This document shows, piece by piece, positions 22,703 to 34,284 of a stretch of 64,000 nt of DNA. This stretch comes from Chlorocebus sabaeus (lineage: Eukaryota; Chordata; Mammalia; Primates; Cercopithecidae), in the NCBI RefSeq assembly GCF_047675955.1, contig NC_132928.1, positions 47,610,889 to 47,674,888 of the forward strand. Reading direction: 5' to 3'. Under the pieces are notes generated by a model that saw only the letters and a list, made by a program, of their open reading frames with translations, made no database searches and was not told the origin of the DNA. Numbering within the stretch: position 1 is the first letter of the stretch; each line of letters begins with the position of its first letter. Position numbers and translations under genes: made by a program.

Positions 22703-23264
22703 ATTTGGGGAATCCCCAGACTGCTTCGCTAGGTCTAGCTTGGGAAGACTGTGGGTCTCTCAGAGTTGTCCTCATTTAGTATAGCATCATGGCAATCTGG
22801 CATGGAAGCAAAAGCCTACCATGGCAGAGAGAAGTGTCCAGAATGATGATCCCAATAGAGCAATCTCAGATTCCATGCCTGTATGTGGTGTCAGCAGATC
22901 CAGTTCTGACTTGTCCCAGTAGGGGAATATAGAAGTGCAGAGAGGCTTGTTGGATGGGAAGAGGCCTGAGGTCAGAGGAAACAGAGGGTCCTTGTGGGCA
23001 CAGGCAATGATGAGATCCGTCTTTGGCAGTGAGAGCCACTAAAAATGTCTTAAATAACATAACACATCTCTAAGAATCATCAGAACTACAGTGCTGAGAC
23101 AAGCAGCATTGCCTTGTTGATTTCAATTTTTGGAATGTAAATTTCTGAACAGTAACGGCTGCTGTAACTGAATGGAATGGCTTCAAAATGCTAAAAATTT
23201 GTTAAATAACCTAGACAGGTTCAGCCAGGGCCATGAGAACTCTTCTAATTGAGGGTTGAGAGAT

Positions 23265-23475
23265 ACTGAGGACAAAGGCCTTAGAGTTAGACTGATCTGG
23301 GTCTAATCTTGGTTCTGCCATTTACTTACTCTGCAACTTTAGGAACATAATTTCTCTCCTAAGTATAGCAGAGATAGGAATATCTACCTTGCAGCATTGT
23401 GGTGAGGATTAGCAAATATGCATGTAAATCGCCTTAACCCCTGTATTCACTGAATACCTAGAAGATACTTGAGAA
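23265..23475 (+). mobile_element. MIR SINE
   Basis: TTAGAGTTAGACTGATCTGG, TTCTGCCATTTACTTACTCT and GGTGAGGATTAGCAAATATG reproduce the MIR order. Confidence 0.8.
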
Positions 23476-23784
23476 ATGGAAGCTCTTTTTATATTGATTT
23501 GGGCTTTACAAGCTGCTAGGAAACTGACACCCTCCTCTTTCAGTTCTACTTTCTTTAGAGAAAGAAGCAAAAGATTCTCATTAAATGTATTCCACGAAGA
23601 ACAAAGACTGACACCAACCTCTTCACATGCCTGAGATTTCTATTTTCAGCAGAGCCCACTCCACCTTCAGAGGGAGAATGTATTACAGTTTTACTATTAA
23701 TCAGCATTATCTGATGACAGATTCGTTGACTGTGAAAGTCTGGTTTTACTTATTTGTTTTATTTTAGTGGAGAGAATGCCTTAT
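23476..23784. other. non-repetitive interval
   Basis: Nothing recognised between the MIR and the L1M fragment. Confidence 0.4.
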
Positions 23785-24125
23785 TTTTTAAAAAGAGCTT
23801 TATTGAGATGTAATTTATGTACCATACCATTTACCAATTTAATGTGTGCAAGTCAATGGCTTTTAGTACGTTGACAAAATTGTGCATCTATCATCACCAA
23901 TCTCAAATTCTATAACATTTTCATCTCCCCCCAAAAGAAAACTTATACCCATTAGCAGTCAAAGCCATTTCCCCACCTTACCCCTTAGCCTCTGATAAGA
24001 AGGAATCTACTTTCTGTCTCTATAGATTTGCCTATTCTGGACATTTCATATAAATGAAATCATATAATATGTGACCTTTTACATTTGGTTTCTTTCAATT
24101 AGCATAATATGTTCAAGGAAAATCC
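23785..24125 (-). mobile_element. L1M-type LINE-1 3' UTR fragment, antisense
   Basis: AGCTTTATTGAGATGTAATT at the left and CCTATTCTGGACATTTCATA further right are the reverse complement of old L1 (L1MC/L1ME-like) 3' ends. The same family occurs again at 25862-26417. Confidence 0.8.
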
Positions 24126-25190
24126 CTTATTCAATGGTGAAGATACCTTATTATGTCACAAGAGTTCAGCGAGGGCCATTTATTCCTTCGTAGTGTCTTC
24201 TTGAGGCCCAGATACTCTTTGGGCCATTTTTCAAGCCTAAGTTTACTGTCACAGGACCCCCAGATCCACAGCAGCCACTGAAGAGCATCAACTTCCACCC
24301 CAGACTTGGATTTAAACACTCTGAATCACTGAATCCATATTGGCAGTGGAGCATGAGGTGCTTGAAATTAAGATGCATTCTAATGCTCAGTCTCTGTTCA
24401 GGCACTCTCATATAGGTCTCCCAAGGAGTCTATAGACCCACATAGGAAGCTGGCATAGTGGTGGCTTTTGAGGCAGACTCCATAAGCTTGAGAGGTAGGT
24501 GTGTCGTTCAAGTTCCTGTGGTTAGATAGCTTTGGGGGCTGCTAACAAAAAAGAAGAAAAAATATCCTGAATGTCACAAAATCTGCAGTGAATTCAGGTC
24601 TAGTCATTCAGCTACTCCATTCTCTGATATTCTCCTTGTGGAATTGAAATCTCATGAAACAAGGTGTGTGCATCATAGATCACAGAGGTGCTCCACAATG
24701 TCACTAGAGGAAGGAGGAGAGGTTGCAGCCTAAATTATCCAGGGCACCACAGTGGGGGGTCAGGGGGGGTGCAGTTCCCAGAACAGAACAATCCAGGTTC
24801 AGCTAAATAAAAGACTCCAAGAGACTTAAACTGTTCAACAGACAGCTAAGAACAAAAGTTGTGAAACAAAAATTGGCCTGAACTTCAAGGTTAACCAACT
24901 GAAAATAAATAAGCATATGTGTAAGAAAATCTTAAAAACCAACTGGCAAATTTTGCAGAGGCTAGGCAGTAGTTTGGCCCCAAGGCCAACGATGGGGCTA
25001 AAGTTCGGTCTCCCCCTGGGTTACCAAGGAAGCAGTTTCTTTAGCCAGATGGGATACCAATAACTGAGAACAGAAGGTCAGCAGCATTCTGAAATAGACA
25101 ATAGGCCAAGTCATTTTGTAAGATATCCCAATGTTTCCTTCTAACTTAGTGAGAAATTATCCCAGGCATAGCAACAGTCACCAGAATTTT
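24126..25190. other. non-repetitive interval
   Basis: Unique sequence with no transposon or gene signature. A G-rich patch at 24751-24771 has only two long G-runs. Confidence 0.4.
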
Positions 25191-25194
25191 AATG

Positions 25195-25370
25195 CTAGAA
25201 CAAACCTCAGAGGTCACTAGTCTGATGTGTTCTGTTTCCAAATTGGGAAGCAGGGTTTAGAGAAATTAAGGGACTTGACCAAAGTCATACAGCTATTGAG
25301 TGGCAGGTCCAGGAGATCCCAGTCTACCTGACCCCAGTTCAGTGTTTTTCATAGTACATAGCCTGATTCC
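25195..25370 (-). mobile_element. MIR-family SINE, antisense (MIR3-like)
   Basis: AGAGAAATTAAGGGACTTGA, CAAAGTCATACAGCTATTGA and CCCAGTTCAGTGTTTTTCAT fit an antisense MIR3-type element. Confidence 0.6.
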
Positions 25371-25833
25371 TAATGTGTGGCCTCTGGGAATTCCTGTTTC
25401 CTAATGGCACTATGTGTCATGTGGGCTTTTATTACAAATCCTATTTATAGTTAATAGCAATAGTATTAATAGCCCTTTGGTGGTAAGAACTACCTGCTCA
25501 CCAGCTTTTGTTTTTCAGGCTGAACACTGACTACAGGAGATTGAAATATACAAGCTTTTCATTTCCCTGTTGGCAAAGCGAGATTCCTAATAAATCTTGC
25601 TTTCTCAAGCTGCCTCTAGGGATTGTGGGTAAAATTTAGGATATTTATTCAATGTCAACAAGAAAACAATTTTCTCATACTCAAAATCAAGGTGTATATT
25701 ATCTAGCTCAGCAACTAAAGCTGGCCCATACAGAGAAGCAGTAACTCTATAAGGCAGAGTTGATTTGTGACCTAAAATAATAAGCTCTGTGAAGTTCCTA
25801 GAGGGGTGCGGGTGAGTGAGGGGTGCGAGTGAC
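25371..25833. other. non-repetitive interval
   Basis: AT-rich unique sequence; nothing recognised. Confidence 0.35.
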
Positions 25834-25861
25834 AAGGGAGGGCTTCATGTGGGAAATGGGA

Positions 25862-26417
25862 AGGCTTTCGTGGTTTTTAGTATATTGATAAAAATCATGC
25901 ATCCATCACCACTATCAAATCCCAGAATATTTTCTTCTCCCTGAAAAAGAAACCCCATACCAATTAGCAGTCATAGCCGTTTCCCCACTGCATTAGTCTG
26001 TTCTCCCAAGGCTATAAGGACATACCCGAGACTGGGTAATTTATAAAGGAAAGAGGTTTAGTTAACTCACAGTTCCACAGGGCTAGGAAGGCCTCAGGGA
26101 ACTCACAATCATGGTGGAAGGGAAAGCAAACATATCCTTCTTCACATAGTGGCAGGAAGGAGAAGAATGAGTGCCCAGCGAAGGGGGAAGCCCCTTATAA
26201 AACCATCAGATCTCATGAGAACTCATTATCATGAGAACAGGATGAAGGAGACTGCCCCCATGATTCAGTTATCTCCACTGGACCCCTCCCACAACACATG
26301 GGGATTATGTGAACTACAATTCAAGATGAGATCTGGGTGGGGACACAGCCAAACCATATCACCTGCCTTACCCCTCAGCCTCTGACAACCACTAATCTAC
26401 TTTTTTCTCTATAGATC
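25862..26417 (-). mobile_element. L1M 3' UTR fragment, antisense, split by an LTR
   Basis: GGTTTTTAGTATATTGATAA to TTTCCCCAC (25988), continuing at CCTGCCTTACCCCTCAGCCT to about 26417, is one old L1 3' UTR piece interrupted by an LTR. It lacks the L1 3' terminus and A-tail, yet is flanked by a 26-bp direct duplication. Confidence 0.7.
25989..26361 (-). mobile_element. solo THE1/MST-type LTR (ERVL-MaLR)
   Basis: The minus strand begins TGATATGGTTTGGCTGTGTC at 26361 and ends with CAGACTAATGCA at 25989, the characteristic TG...CA termini of this LTR family, with the TTATAAGGGGCTTCCCC region upstream of the transcription start position. No internal retroviral sequence accompanies it, so it is a solo LTR. 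The expected 5-bp duplication is not clear (CCCAC / CCTGC). Confidence 0.9.
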
Positions 26418-26740
26418 AGGGAAGGCTTCATGTGGGAGGTGGGGTATAAGTCAGCCTTTAGATAGAATAGGATAGAGGTGATGAAGGGGGTCCTTATGCC
26501 AAGAGAAGGAAATACGAGGAGTGAGGGCAGAGCCAGGGGAATGAGCAGAGCATTTTCATAATGAGATAGCTAAGCTGGGATGGAATTGGGTGTGGAGTGC
26601 AAAGGAATAAGGCTGGATGATATAGTTCCTGGCAACCCAGAAAGAGGATCATAAATAGGAGCCACAAAGACATTTTAAGCAAAGAAGTGGCATTAATGTA
26701 GTTGTTCTGGCATGCAGGACAAATAGAAGGACACATAGAC

Positions 26741-27199
26741 CGGAATCATGGGAACCACTCATTACATCTCTATTGCAAGACACATCTATAAAGTACCAAG
26801 GGTCTGAATTGGGCCTCCTAGTACAAGTAGAAAGGGAGTTACAAGCATGGCAGATATTTCAAAGGAAATATTGGACACATGCCACCTTCTTGAGCTTCCC
26901 TAAGGTAGCCTTTACTCATTCCTTCAATTGATGAAATAACAAATAGTTTTACTTATGAATATTGTATTTTCTAGATGTCTATATATTGATATTTGTATGT
27001 TTCTCATGATTTACTTGATTTTTCTAAATGTTTAATTGCTTTAGATGAGGTTTAAATTTTTGGATGAATTTTTCAGGGTGGAATTATCATAATACTTTAT
27101 AGTCTTCAAATGACATGTCAAATATTTTTGAAATCTTTCAGTGTTCTGAAGTTTTCAACATATAGTATATTAGTCAGGCTCTTGATGTTTCAGGATACA
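26741..27199. other. AT-rich non-repetitive interval
   Basis: Nothing firmly recognised. Confidence 0.35.
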
Positions 27200-27211
27200 A
27201 GAAAGAGACAC

Positions 27212-27498
27212 GGTAGGGGGCAGTGGCTTGTGCCTGTAATACCAGCACTTTGGGACGCTGAGGGGGGTGGATCACCTGAGGTCAGGAGTTTGAGAGCAGC
27301 CTGACTAACATGGTGAAACCCCATCTCTACTAAATACAAAAAATTAACCGGGTGTGGTAGTGCATGCCTGCAATCCCAGCTACTTGGGAGACTGAGGCAG
27401 GAGAATCGCTTGAACCCAGGAGGCAGAGGTTGCTGTTAGCCAAGATTGTGCCATTGTACTCCAGCCTGGGCAACAAGAGCAAAAAAAAGGAAAGAAAA
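27212..27498 (+). mobile_element. Alu, full-length, mutated 5' head
   Basis: Complete sense Alu. Target-site duplication AAAGAGACAC at 27202-27211 and 27499-27508. The head reads GGTAGGGGGCAGTGG instead of GGCCGGGCGCAGTGG, which creates a CTCF-like word. Confidence 0.93.
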
Positions 27499-27509
27499 AA
27501 AGAGACACA

Positions 27510-28765
27510 CCCAGCTTATGCTAAGTGTTGGGGCTTTATTGTTGGAATTTATGTTGGAATTTACAGGGAAGTAAGGGGATGGATCAAGTGCTCAGCAGTT
27601 TTGCAACCATTCTGTGTTCCACATACTGGTCTAAGGCTTTCAGAATGGAATGCACATTAGGCCTAGACTGGACTAGGGAGCAATAAAATACTTTGACATG
27701 ATTCGGGTTACTGCAGAGACTTCTGTGACCCTCCTTTTTCTGTAGTACCTTTTACATTTCCCAAGAGAGGATGTGATTGCATTGTTGTTATCCAGTGTGA
27801 AGTACCACCACTGGATAGAGTTTTTCCCCAACACAGCACATTGAGTAGTGCTCTCCATCATAGTTAACCCATACTTGATTACCTTTGACTGAAGACCAAT
27901 TCCTGTAGTAATTAGCTGTGGCAGGGCTGATATCTCTCATCACAGATGAACTGAACCATAATTATTCAGGCAGAAAGAAATGCTTGGGGTCTCTTTGCTT
28001 GCAGAGGTCTATGGCAGACATTCAGAGCTTACTGTCTAGTTTAGATGGGTTGGATGATAGTAGAGACAAGTGTATGGAGATGGTAGAGTGGGATGAATTA
28101 TCTTTACCCAAAAGAGGCATATGATAACTTTTTGAGTTTTAAACTTAGGAAGACAGCTTGGTCTCAGATGGACAAGGATTCCTATATATTTTGAGCTTAT
28201 CCCTAGCTTCTGCTTACATCAAAAAGTAAAATTTTCTCTTTTTCTCCACTAATGAGTCAGAAAATATGGTCCCATGGCATACCTTGGGATTGTCATGACT
28301 TTCTGTATTTTATTGTGGCTGTTACTGGAGATTAGATACCAGAGAAGGTCAACTGATCGACTTCTCTTTTTTTCTTCCTGTAGTCAAGGATTACCTAAGT
28401 GAACTTTTCTGAGGTTATCAGCAACAAATGAATATTTAGTAACTCCTTTATATAAGTAAGAATTAAGTATCAGCTTCAAGAGGTCACCTCATGATTTGAT
28501 CTCATAAAATAGCTTTGACCTGTTGGAGTGGTTCCTGGAATGTTTTGGGTTGAGAAGGATTCTAAGGTTTTGGCCCTTCTCAGAAGGAAAGAATGCCCAT
28601 AATGATTAATGATAAATACATGAAGACAGGAGGGAGGGAAAGCACCATGCACATGGTACTCATCAACCTTCTTGTACCCCTTACATGATTGTCAGTAGGC
28701 ACACTCTCCTCCCTACCATATCCCAGTTCACTAGATCTAAAACTTGGAGATGTTATGGATGCCTT
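27510..28765. other. non-repetitive interval
   Basis: About 1.25 kb of unique sequence; short chance frames only. No family recognised. Confidence 0.4.
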
Positions 28766-28769
28766 ATTT

Positions 28770-29035
28770 TTTTTTTCTTTTTTTTTTCTAAGACAGAGTC
28801 TCTCTCTGTCACCAGGTTGGAGTGCAATGGTATGATCTCAGCTCACTGCAACCTTCGCCTCCCAGATTCAAGTGATTCTCCTGCCTCAGCATCCTCAGTA
28901 GCTGGGACTACAGGTGTGCGCCACCACACCTGGTCAATTTTTGTATTTTTAGTAGAAACGGGGTTTCACCATGTTGGCCAGGATGATCTCGACCTCCTGA
29001 CCTCGTGATCTGCCCACCTTGGCCTCCCAAAGTGC
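28770..29035 (-). mobile_element. Alu, antisense, missing its 5' end
   Basis: The T-tail and AAGACAGAGTCTCTCTCTGT are present, but the element stops at CTCCCAAAGTGCT, about 30 bp before its expected 5' end, where a TTTA microsatellite starts. Confidence 0.9.
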
Positions 29036-29036
29036 T

Positions 29037-29071
<35 letters not shown>
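29036..29071 (+). repeat. (TTTA)9 microsatellite
   Basis: Nine uninterrupted TTTA units joining two antisense Alus. It most likely grew from the T-rich tail of the second Alu. Likely length-polymorphic. Confidence 0.95.
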
Positions 29072-29335
29072 CTTTTTTTTTTTTTTTTTGGAGATGGAAT
29101 CCTGTTCTGTTGTCCAGGCTGGAGTGCAGTGGCACAGTCTCGGCTCACTGCAAGCTCCACCTCCCGGGTTCATGCCATTCTCCTGCGTTAGCCTCCCGAG
29201 TAGCTGGGACTACAGGCGCCTGCCACCAATCCCAGCTAATTTTTTTTTTTGTCTTTTTAGTAGAGACGGGGTTTCACTGTGTTAGCCGGGATGTTCTTAA
29301 TCTCCTGACCTCATGATCCTGACCTCGTGATCAGC
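29072..29335 (-). mobile_element. Alu, antisense, AluY-like, 5' truncated
   Basis: T-tail, then GGAGATGGAATCCTGTTCTG; the distal end stops in a partial duplication of CTGACCTC.TGATC (29303-29332) without the normal 5' end. Confidence 0.9.
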
Positions 29336-29341
29336 TTCCCT

Positions 29342-29628
29342 ATTTATTTTTTTTGAGACAGAGTCTAGCTCTGTCACCCAGGCTGGAGTGCAGTGGCACG
29401 TTCTCAGCTCACCACAACCTCCACCTCCCAGGTTCAAGCGATTCACATGTCTTAGCCTGCTAAGGAGCTGGGATTACAAGTGTGTACCAATACACCCGGC
29501 TCATTTTTGTATTTTTAGTAGAGACAGGGTTTTGCCATATTGGTCAGGCTGGTCTTGAACTCCTGACCTCAAGTGATCTTCCTGCCACAGCCTCCCAAAG
29601 TGCTGCAATTACAGGTGTGAGCGCCTGG
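29342..29628 (-). mobile_element. Alu, antisense
   Basis: T-tail at 29347-29354, GAGACAGAGTCTAGCTCTGT, ending GAGCGCCTGGCC at about 29630. Third antisense Alu in a row. Confidence 0.93.
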
Positions 29629-29630
29629 CC

Positions 29631-30455
29631 ATGTGTGTCTGACTTCTTTTGCTTTATTCCCACTCAAGTCTGTGTTATTGACAAAACCTTTTCAAAATAT
29701 CTCCCTTTTTATTTCTCTAACCCTAACCTTGGTCCACGCCAGCGCTGTTGTCATTTAGAGGGGAATAGTAAGTATAGTCCAGGGGATGTCAATTGGAAGC
29801 CCAGAAAAAGTCCCACAGTCAGCAGATCCCTGGGACTCTCACCATATCAAGCTTTAGTACCCCTCAGCCTTCCAGTTCTAAAAACTCAATAATGTCAGTG
29901 CCCCAAATTGGACACTGAGTGAAATGAGTTGTATGAGTCAAGTCATCGGAGACTGATATATAAAGCATTACAGTAAAACATTTACCAGCCTTGCAGAAAA
30001 CTGTAAAGTCCGCTGAGCTACACATTTGTCCCTGGTCTGGACTGTCCATGCAAGTCAGTACCTGGTCAGAAGAGGTTTTGGTGAGCCTGAAACTGAAGTC
30101 GTAAGCTAGTTGTGTGATCCAAAGGGAATCAAGCCATGATGGCCCATCTCCACCCAGACTATCTTATCTCCACTTGCTCTGGGGGTTCTGGGTGAGCACT
30201 GCCATGCTCCAACCTTTGCTGGCCATCATGCCGATGATGCACCCTCTTAACCATGCTGTTTAATGGCTTTGACATCACTTCGCAACTTTGGAGCTACTCC
30301 ATTCACTTTGATCTGAACAACTGCCTTGTAATATGGAGTGCTGAGTTTTATTAACTGCACCCTTGTAGGTTTGGGGGTCCCCCACTCTCATGCCCACCTT
30401 GCCCATTTGCTGGCTGCTTAGCCAGCCTCACCACCTCCAGAAAAGCCCTTCCACA
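29631..30455. other. non-repetitive interval
   Basis: Unique sequence; no gene or transposon recognised. Confidence 0.4.
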
Positions 30456-30459
30456 GACA

Positions 30460-30680
30460 GTGTCTCAGGAGGTCCTCACGATGTGCTTGGGAAGCGGGTA
30501 AAGCATGGCTTACCACTCCTATTTTACACACTAGGGAGCCAAGGCTCAAAAACAAAAACAAAACAACAAAACAAGTTATCCAAATTGTCATAGCTTTGCT
30601 GCAGCTTATGTGCCCCAGGGCCAGGCCTGGGACTGTGTCTCCTGACTTAGGGGCCCATGTTCTCTCTACCACCTGCCTCC
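30460..30680 (-). mobile_element. MIR SINE, antisense, with A-rich expansion
   Basis: CTCCTATTTTACACACTAGG and AGCCAAGGCTCA match antisense MIR, interrupted at about 30548-30574 by an (AAAAC)n tract, then resume at GTTATCCAAATTGTCATAGC. The right end CCACCTGCCTCCC also fits. Confidence 0.6.
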
Positions 30681-30689
30681 CTGTTCTTT

Positions 30690-31984
30690 CTCCACTAAAG
30701 TTGCCAAGATAAAAGTTCCTACTCACTGCTCAGAGTAGAGTGAACTTCCTAACAATGGGTTTTCAGGCTGCCACCCAGCATCTGACTCCCAGCTCCCTAT
30801 TCCCCTGATTTTCCTTTCTGCTCAGTGGGTGAAACTGCTCCTGTTCCCGGCTTGCCTCTTTGCTTCAGCCCCTGCCTTGGCAGCACTGAGCACAGAGAAA
30901 ACAAGTTCAGAGTGTGCTTCTGGGTCCTGTTTGAGTGCCCTTCCCCAAGCTTCACGGGATATCAGTTTGGCAGGTCACCTTCTGCTGGCACAGGGCTCGG
31001 GGACCTTGAGATGGCGAGGGGCGGGGGAGGGATGACAGACTGAGAACTGAATATTTTCAATGCATGTTTGACTCTCATTTCCATTCAAGGCTCCTCATTA
31101 GGCCACAGATGCACGGCGGACCTGTTCTTCCTTTTGGGTTGGCACAGCCCAAAGCCCCATTAGCAGTAATGTGCACCAGTGGGACTCCAGGGAGAGGAAG
31201 AAGGCTGAAAGGGCTGGAGTTCCTGGTCCAATTTTCAAAGAAAAGAAGAGAATAAAAGGCCCATAAAACTCAGAAACACTTCTTCCCTTGGCTTATTCAC
31301 ATGGAAATGCAAGTCTGATGATCATGGATCATCAGGTGATGGCTCCAGGAGCAAGGGTCAGGGTGACCTCCAGCTCCTCAACTCCAGCCCTGTGTGCACC
31401 AGCAGGTTTCACCCCCAAACCACCAGTGCCAAATGGAAAAACTTTATTGTCATGTCTTTGGACACTTGGCAGGAAGTACCACGGGTGTTCCAATTATTAA
31501 ACTAATAAGCACTCGACCTTGGTTGGCCCTTTCTGGTGCACGTACTCCTAAGAGTTGGATGCTGGGAAAATTCCCCATCATACATGAGGTGCCCCTTTGA
31601 TTGCTATATTCACAATATGGGGCAGAATGAGGATAGCAGTAATGACTTTGGCAGTGGCTCTCCAAGATTCTTCTGAAGGGCTGTGTGTGCAGGTAGGATG
31701 AGCTCAGGCCCGGGAGGTGCCCAGGTTAATACTGGGAAAGGAAGCTTTAGATCTTGTTTCTTGAAGCCTAAAGAAGCAGATATTGAAATGAGATCCATGT
31801 TTTGCAACCTAGCCTCTTGGTGACAGACATAGAGAGAGCAGTACTGCCTTTTTTGTGTCATTCTGCTTGTTACTTAACCTTGTTACACCTGCCCTGAGCA
31901 CAGCATTACAGATGATGCACAGAAAAATGCCAACCCTGGTTCCATTGGCACAGGCTTCACCTTCCTTCACTGGAGCCTCAGCCC
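30690..31984. other. non-repetitive interval
   Basis: About 1.3 kb of unique DNA. An acceptor-like CTTTCTGCTCAG ends near 30823 but lacks a convincing downstream donor. Open frames on the plus strand start with GTG, not ATG. Confidence 0.4.
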
Positions 31985-32120
31985 ATAGCCACCCAGGGAG
32001 GCAGGCAGGGTGGTGTTAACCTTCCCATCTTACAAATGAGAAAACTGAATTGGCATATAAATGATTTCTACATGGTTAAGAGTTAAGACTTGAACCCAGG
32101 ATTTCTGACCAACTCCAGTA
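31985..32120 (-). mobile_element. MIR SINE, antisense
   Basis: CATCTTACAAATGAGAAAAC TGAATTGG and GACTTGAACCCAGGATTTCT are classic antisense MIR phrases. Confidence 0.82.
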
Positions 32121-32613
32121 ATTTTTTTGCAAGAATTTACCTTCTGAAAAGATCTCAAGCTAACCCACCTGGGGTGAGGACTGGGAAGGGACATCAAATT
32201 TGGGACTATGATTAACTCTCAGTTTGAAGACAAGTTTCATGACATCTGGGCTACCCAAAAAACCACCACTTACCAGGCTTTCTTGAAGAGGCCTAAGCTG
32301 AGACTCTCATCTCCAGGGATAGGCTAATACTAACATCATCAAAACAGATATGCTGTGTCCTTCAGTTTAGAAAGCTGACTTCCCCTGCACAGTTTCACAT
32401 TGTGTTCTCTAGCTGGAGGCCAGGTTTCTCATCACCCCTGCCACTCACGTGAGCCTCCCTCCATGGCTGCTGACTTCTTTCTTTTCTTTCCCTGGGTTTA
32501 TTGCCCTTCTTGCTGCCTTCTCCACTTTGCTATTTGAAGATGATTGTTGATGAAGACCAGAAAATTTTACGTCAGCACTTTGTGTACACTGGAGGAAAGA
32601 AAATAAAGAAAGG

Positions 32614-32757
32614 GAAGATGGAGCCAGCCGTTTCTCTGTTTTACCCGCAGGCCTGGACCGCAGCCTTTTCCACTTGCCTCCTCCGACCTGCAGTCTGAAT
32701 TCCATTCCCAGGACAGGGCTTGCCCCAGGGAGGGGACCTCCTTCTAGAGCATTCAAT
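32614..32757 (+). repeat. direct duplication, copy A (family unknown)
   Basis: 32648-32754 matches 33915-34021 in the same orientation with about 14 differences in 107 bp, and similarity extends about 35 bp to the left (GAGCCAGCC / AAGCAGCCA). Both copies begin right after a splice-acceptor-like stretch (TTTTACCCGCAG here). No transposon family recognised. Confidence 0.7.
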
Positions 32758-33879
32758 GAAGCTGCAAGTATGTTGGTGTCCACAATCAGCAGAACCTTTC
32801 ATGACCATTTATTACATACCTGGGGTCCTCTTATCTGTCAAATAGAAATGGTGCTGTGGAGCTGCACCAGCTGGTGTGTAGCCTCAGCAACCTACAGTCC
32901 TGCCTAGGGAATAGAGGGGCTTGGAAAAAGTGAGAGGTGATTCCTCTGCAGTGACACAGATAGTCAGAGGCAAAACCGAGGTTCATTTCTACTGTATTAA
33001 TCTCTTTTTTCTTTTTTCCTGTAATTTGTATGATTGAAGGATTGAGAAGAGTATCCTGCACCTTTTTAAATGGGAAAATAAACTGTTCAGGTATCCACTG
33101 TTAAGGGAGAGGGGAATGTGGTGTTGCAAGAAGAAAATTGCCCTGCTAGCACAGGTGTGCCCAGAGCATACAATCAGCACCATTACCTTCCCTTAACTCC
33201 CCAAGGTGCCCTCCTTGCATTTATCTTTCTCTCCTACATTGACCTTCATTGGAGAATAAAAATTAGAGAGAGTGAGGAATTGCATGTGATTTGTACTGGG
33301 TTCCTGGATCCACGCCCTCCTTCCTAGCCCTGTTCCTCCAGGCTGGCTCCACTGTGGCCTTAATAAACAGAGGGTGGGGGGCTGATGAAGATATGTGGAG
33401 AAGACTTGACTGCAGTCTGTGGTGTGGGCTGGCCTGGGTACAAGTCAGCAGAGGCACATTCCATCAGTTGGCAATGTTATGAGCATAATAACTTCCTTAA
33501 GTGATACAGGTTGTAGTCTTGTAGCCTAAGTTCCCCAAAGCTTCTTTAAAATGTTTTCTAAGCATGTTCAGCAATGGCAGTTTACTATTACTAATATAAA
33601 TCATAGACCAGTCACAAAGTTGTTTCTTTTTAATATTCCCAGTTTTCTTACATTAAGTCTCTGACCAATATCAAACAAAGCAAAACAAAAGATTCTTCAA
33701 TTTGTATCATCCTAATCTAAATGAATAAGTCTATGAAAAATGGCTGTTTCCATATTAGCTTCTTTGGACTACTTTGGAGCAATTTTGGTTTTCAACTCCA
33801 GCCCCTCTCTTCCATAAAGCAGCCTTGTTAAAAGACTCTGTTTTACATCCCTGATTTTGGCGACTGCTGAGAATCATCA

Positions 33880-34023
33880 AGGGAAGCAGCCAGCTCTCTG
33901 TGTCTGTCCACCTACAGGCCTGGACAGTGGCCTCCTCCACTTGCCTTCTCCGACCTGAAATCTGCATTCCATTCCCAACACAGGGCCTGCCCCAGGGAGG
34001 GGATCTCCTTCCAGAGCATTCTT
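33880..34023 (+). repeat. direct duplication, copy B (family unknown)
   Basis: Counterpart of 32614-32757, about 1.27 kb downstream. The shared core includes TTCTCCGACCTG and TGCCCCAGGGAGGGGA. The acceptor-like stretch here is CTGTCCACCTACAG. Diverged enough to be old. Confidence 0.7.
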
Positions 34024-34284
34024 TCCTACAGTCCCTGATGTCTATGTTCTGAGATAAAGCAAGGCTTGTACTCCATCCTCTTTGCCACGTATCTGCTTCT
34101 CACTAGGCAAGGCAAATATTATTGGATGTTTCAGATTACCACTAACCAAATTCCAGTGCAGTCCAAATCATCTGGTTAATCCTTTTGAACAGTCCTGGCA
34201 TTGACAAGCCCTTAAAGGAGGTCAACAGCTTCAATGAGGATAAATATCAGCATGCCCTTTTGCACTGAATGTGTGAAATTGACC

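Larger units (their letters stand above)
25834..26740 (-). mobile_element. L2 LINE fragment, antisense, interrupted
   Basis: GGGAAGGCTTCATGTGGGAG (from 26420) and the following 300 bp match the reverse complement of the L2 region ending ORF2. A second copy of its first 26 bp sits at 25834-25860, on the other side of an inserted L1M fragment. Confidence 0.5.

Noticed and set aside
24751..24771. G-rich stretch considered as a quadruplex
   Set aside because: Only two long G-runs; it does not meet the four-run pattern.
25989..26361. Possible full endogenous retrovirus
   Set aside because: Only one LTR is present with no gag, pro, pol or env sequence beside it, so it is a solo LTR.
30809..31035. 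Possible exon with signal-peptide-like reading
   Set aside because: The acceptor is reasonable, but the apparent start codon is GTG and no good donor follows.
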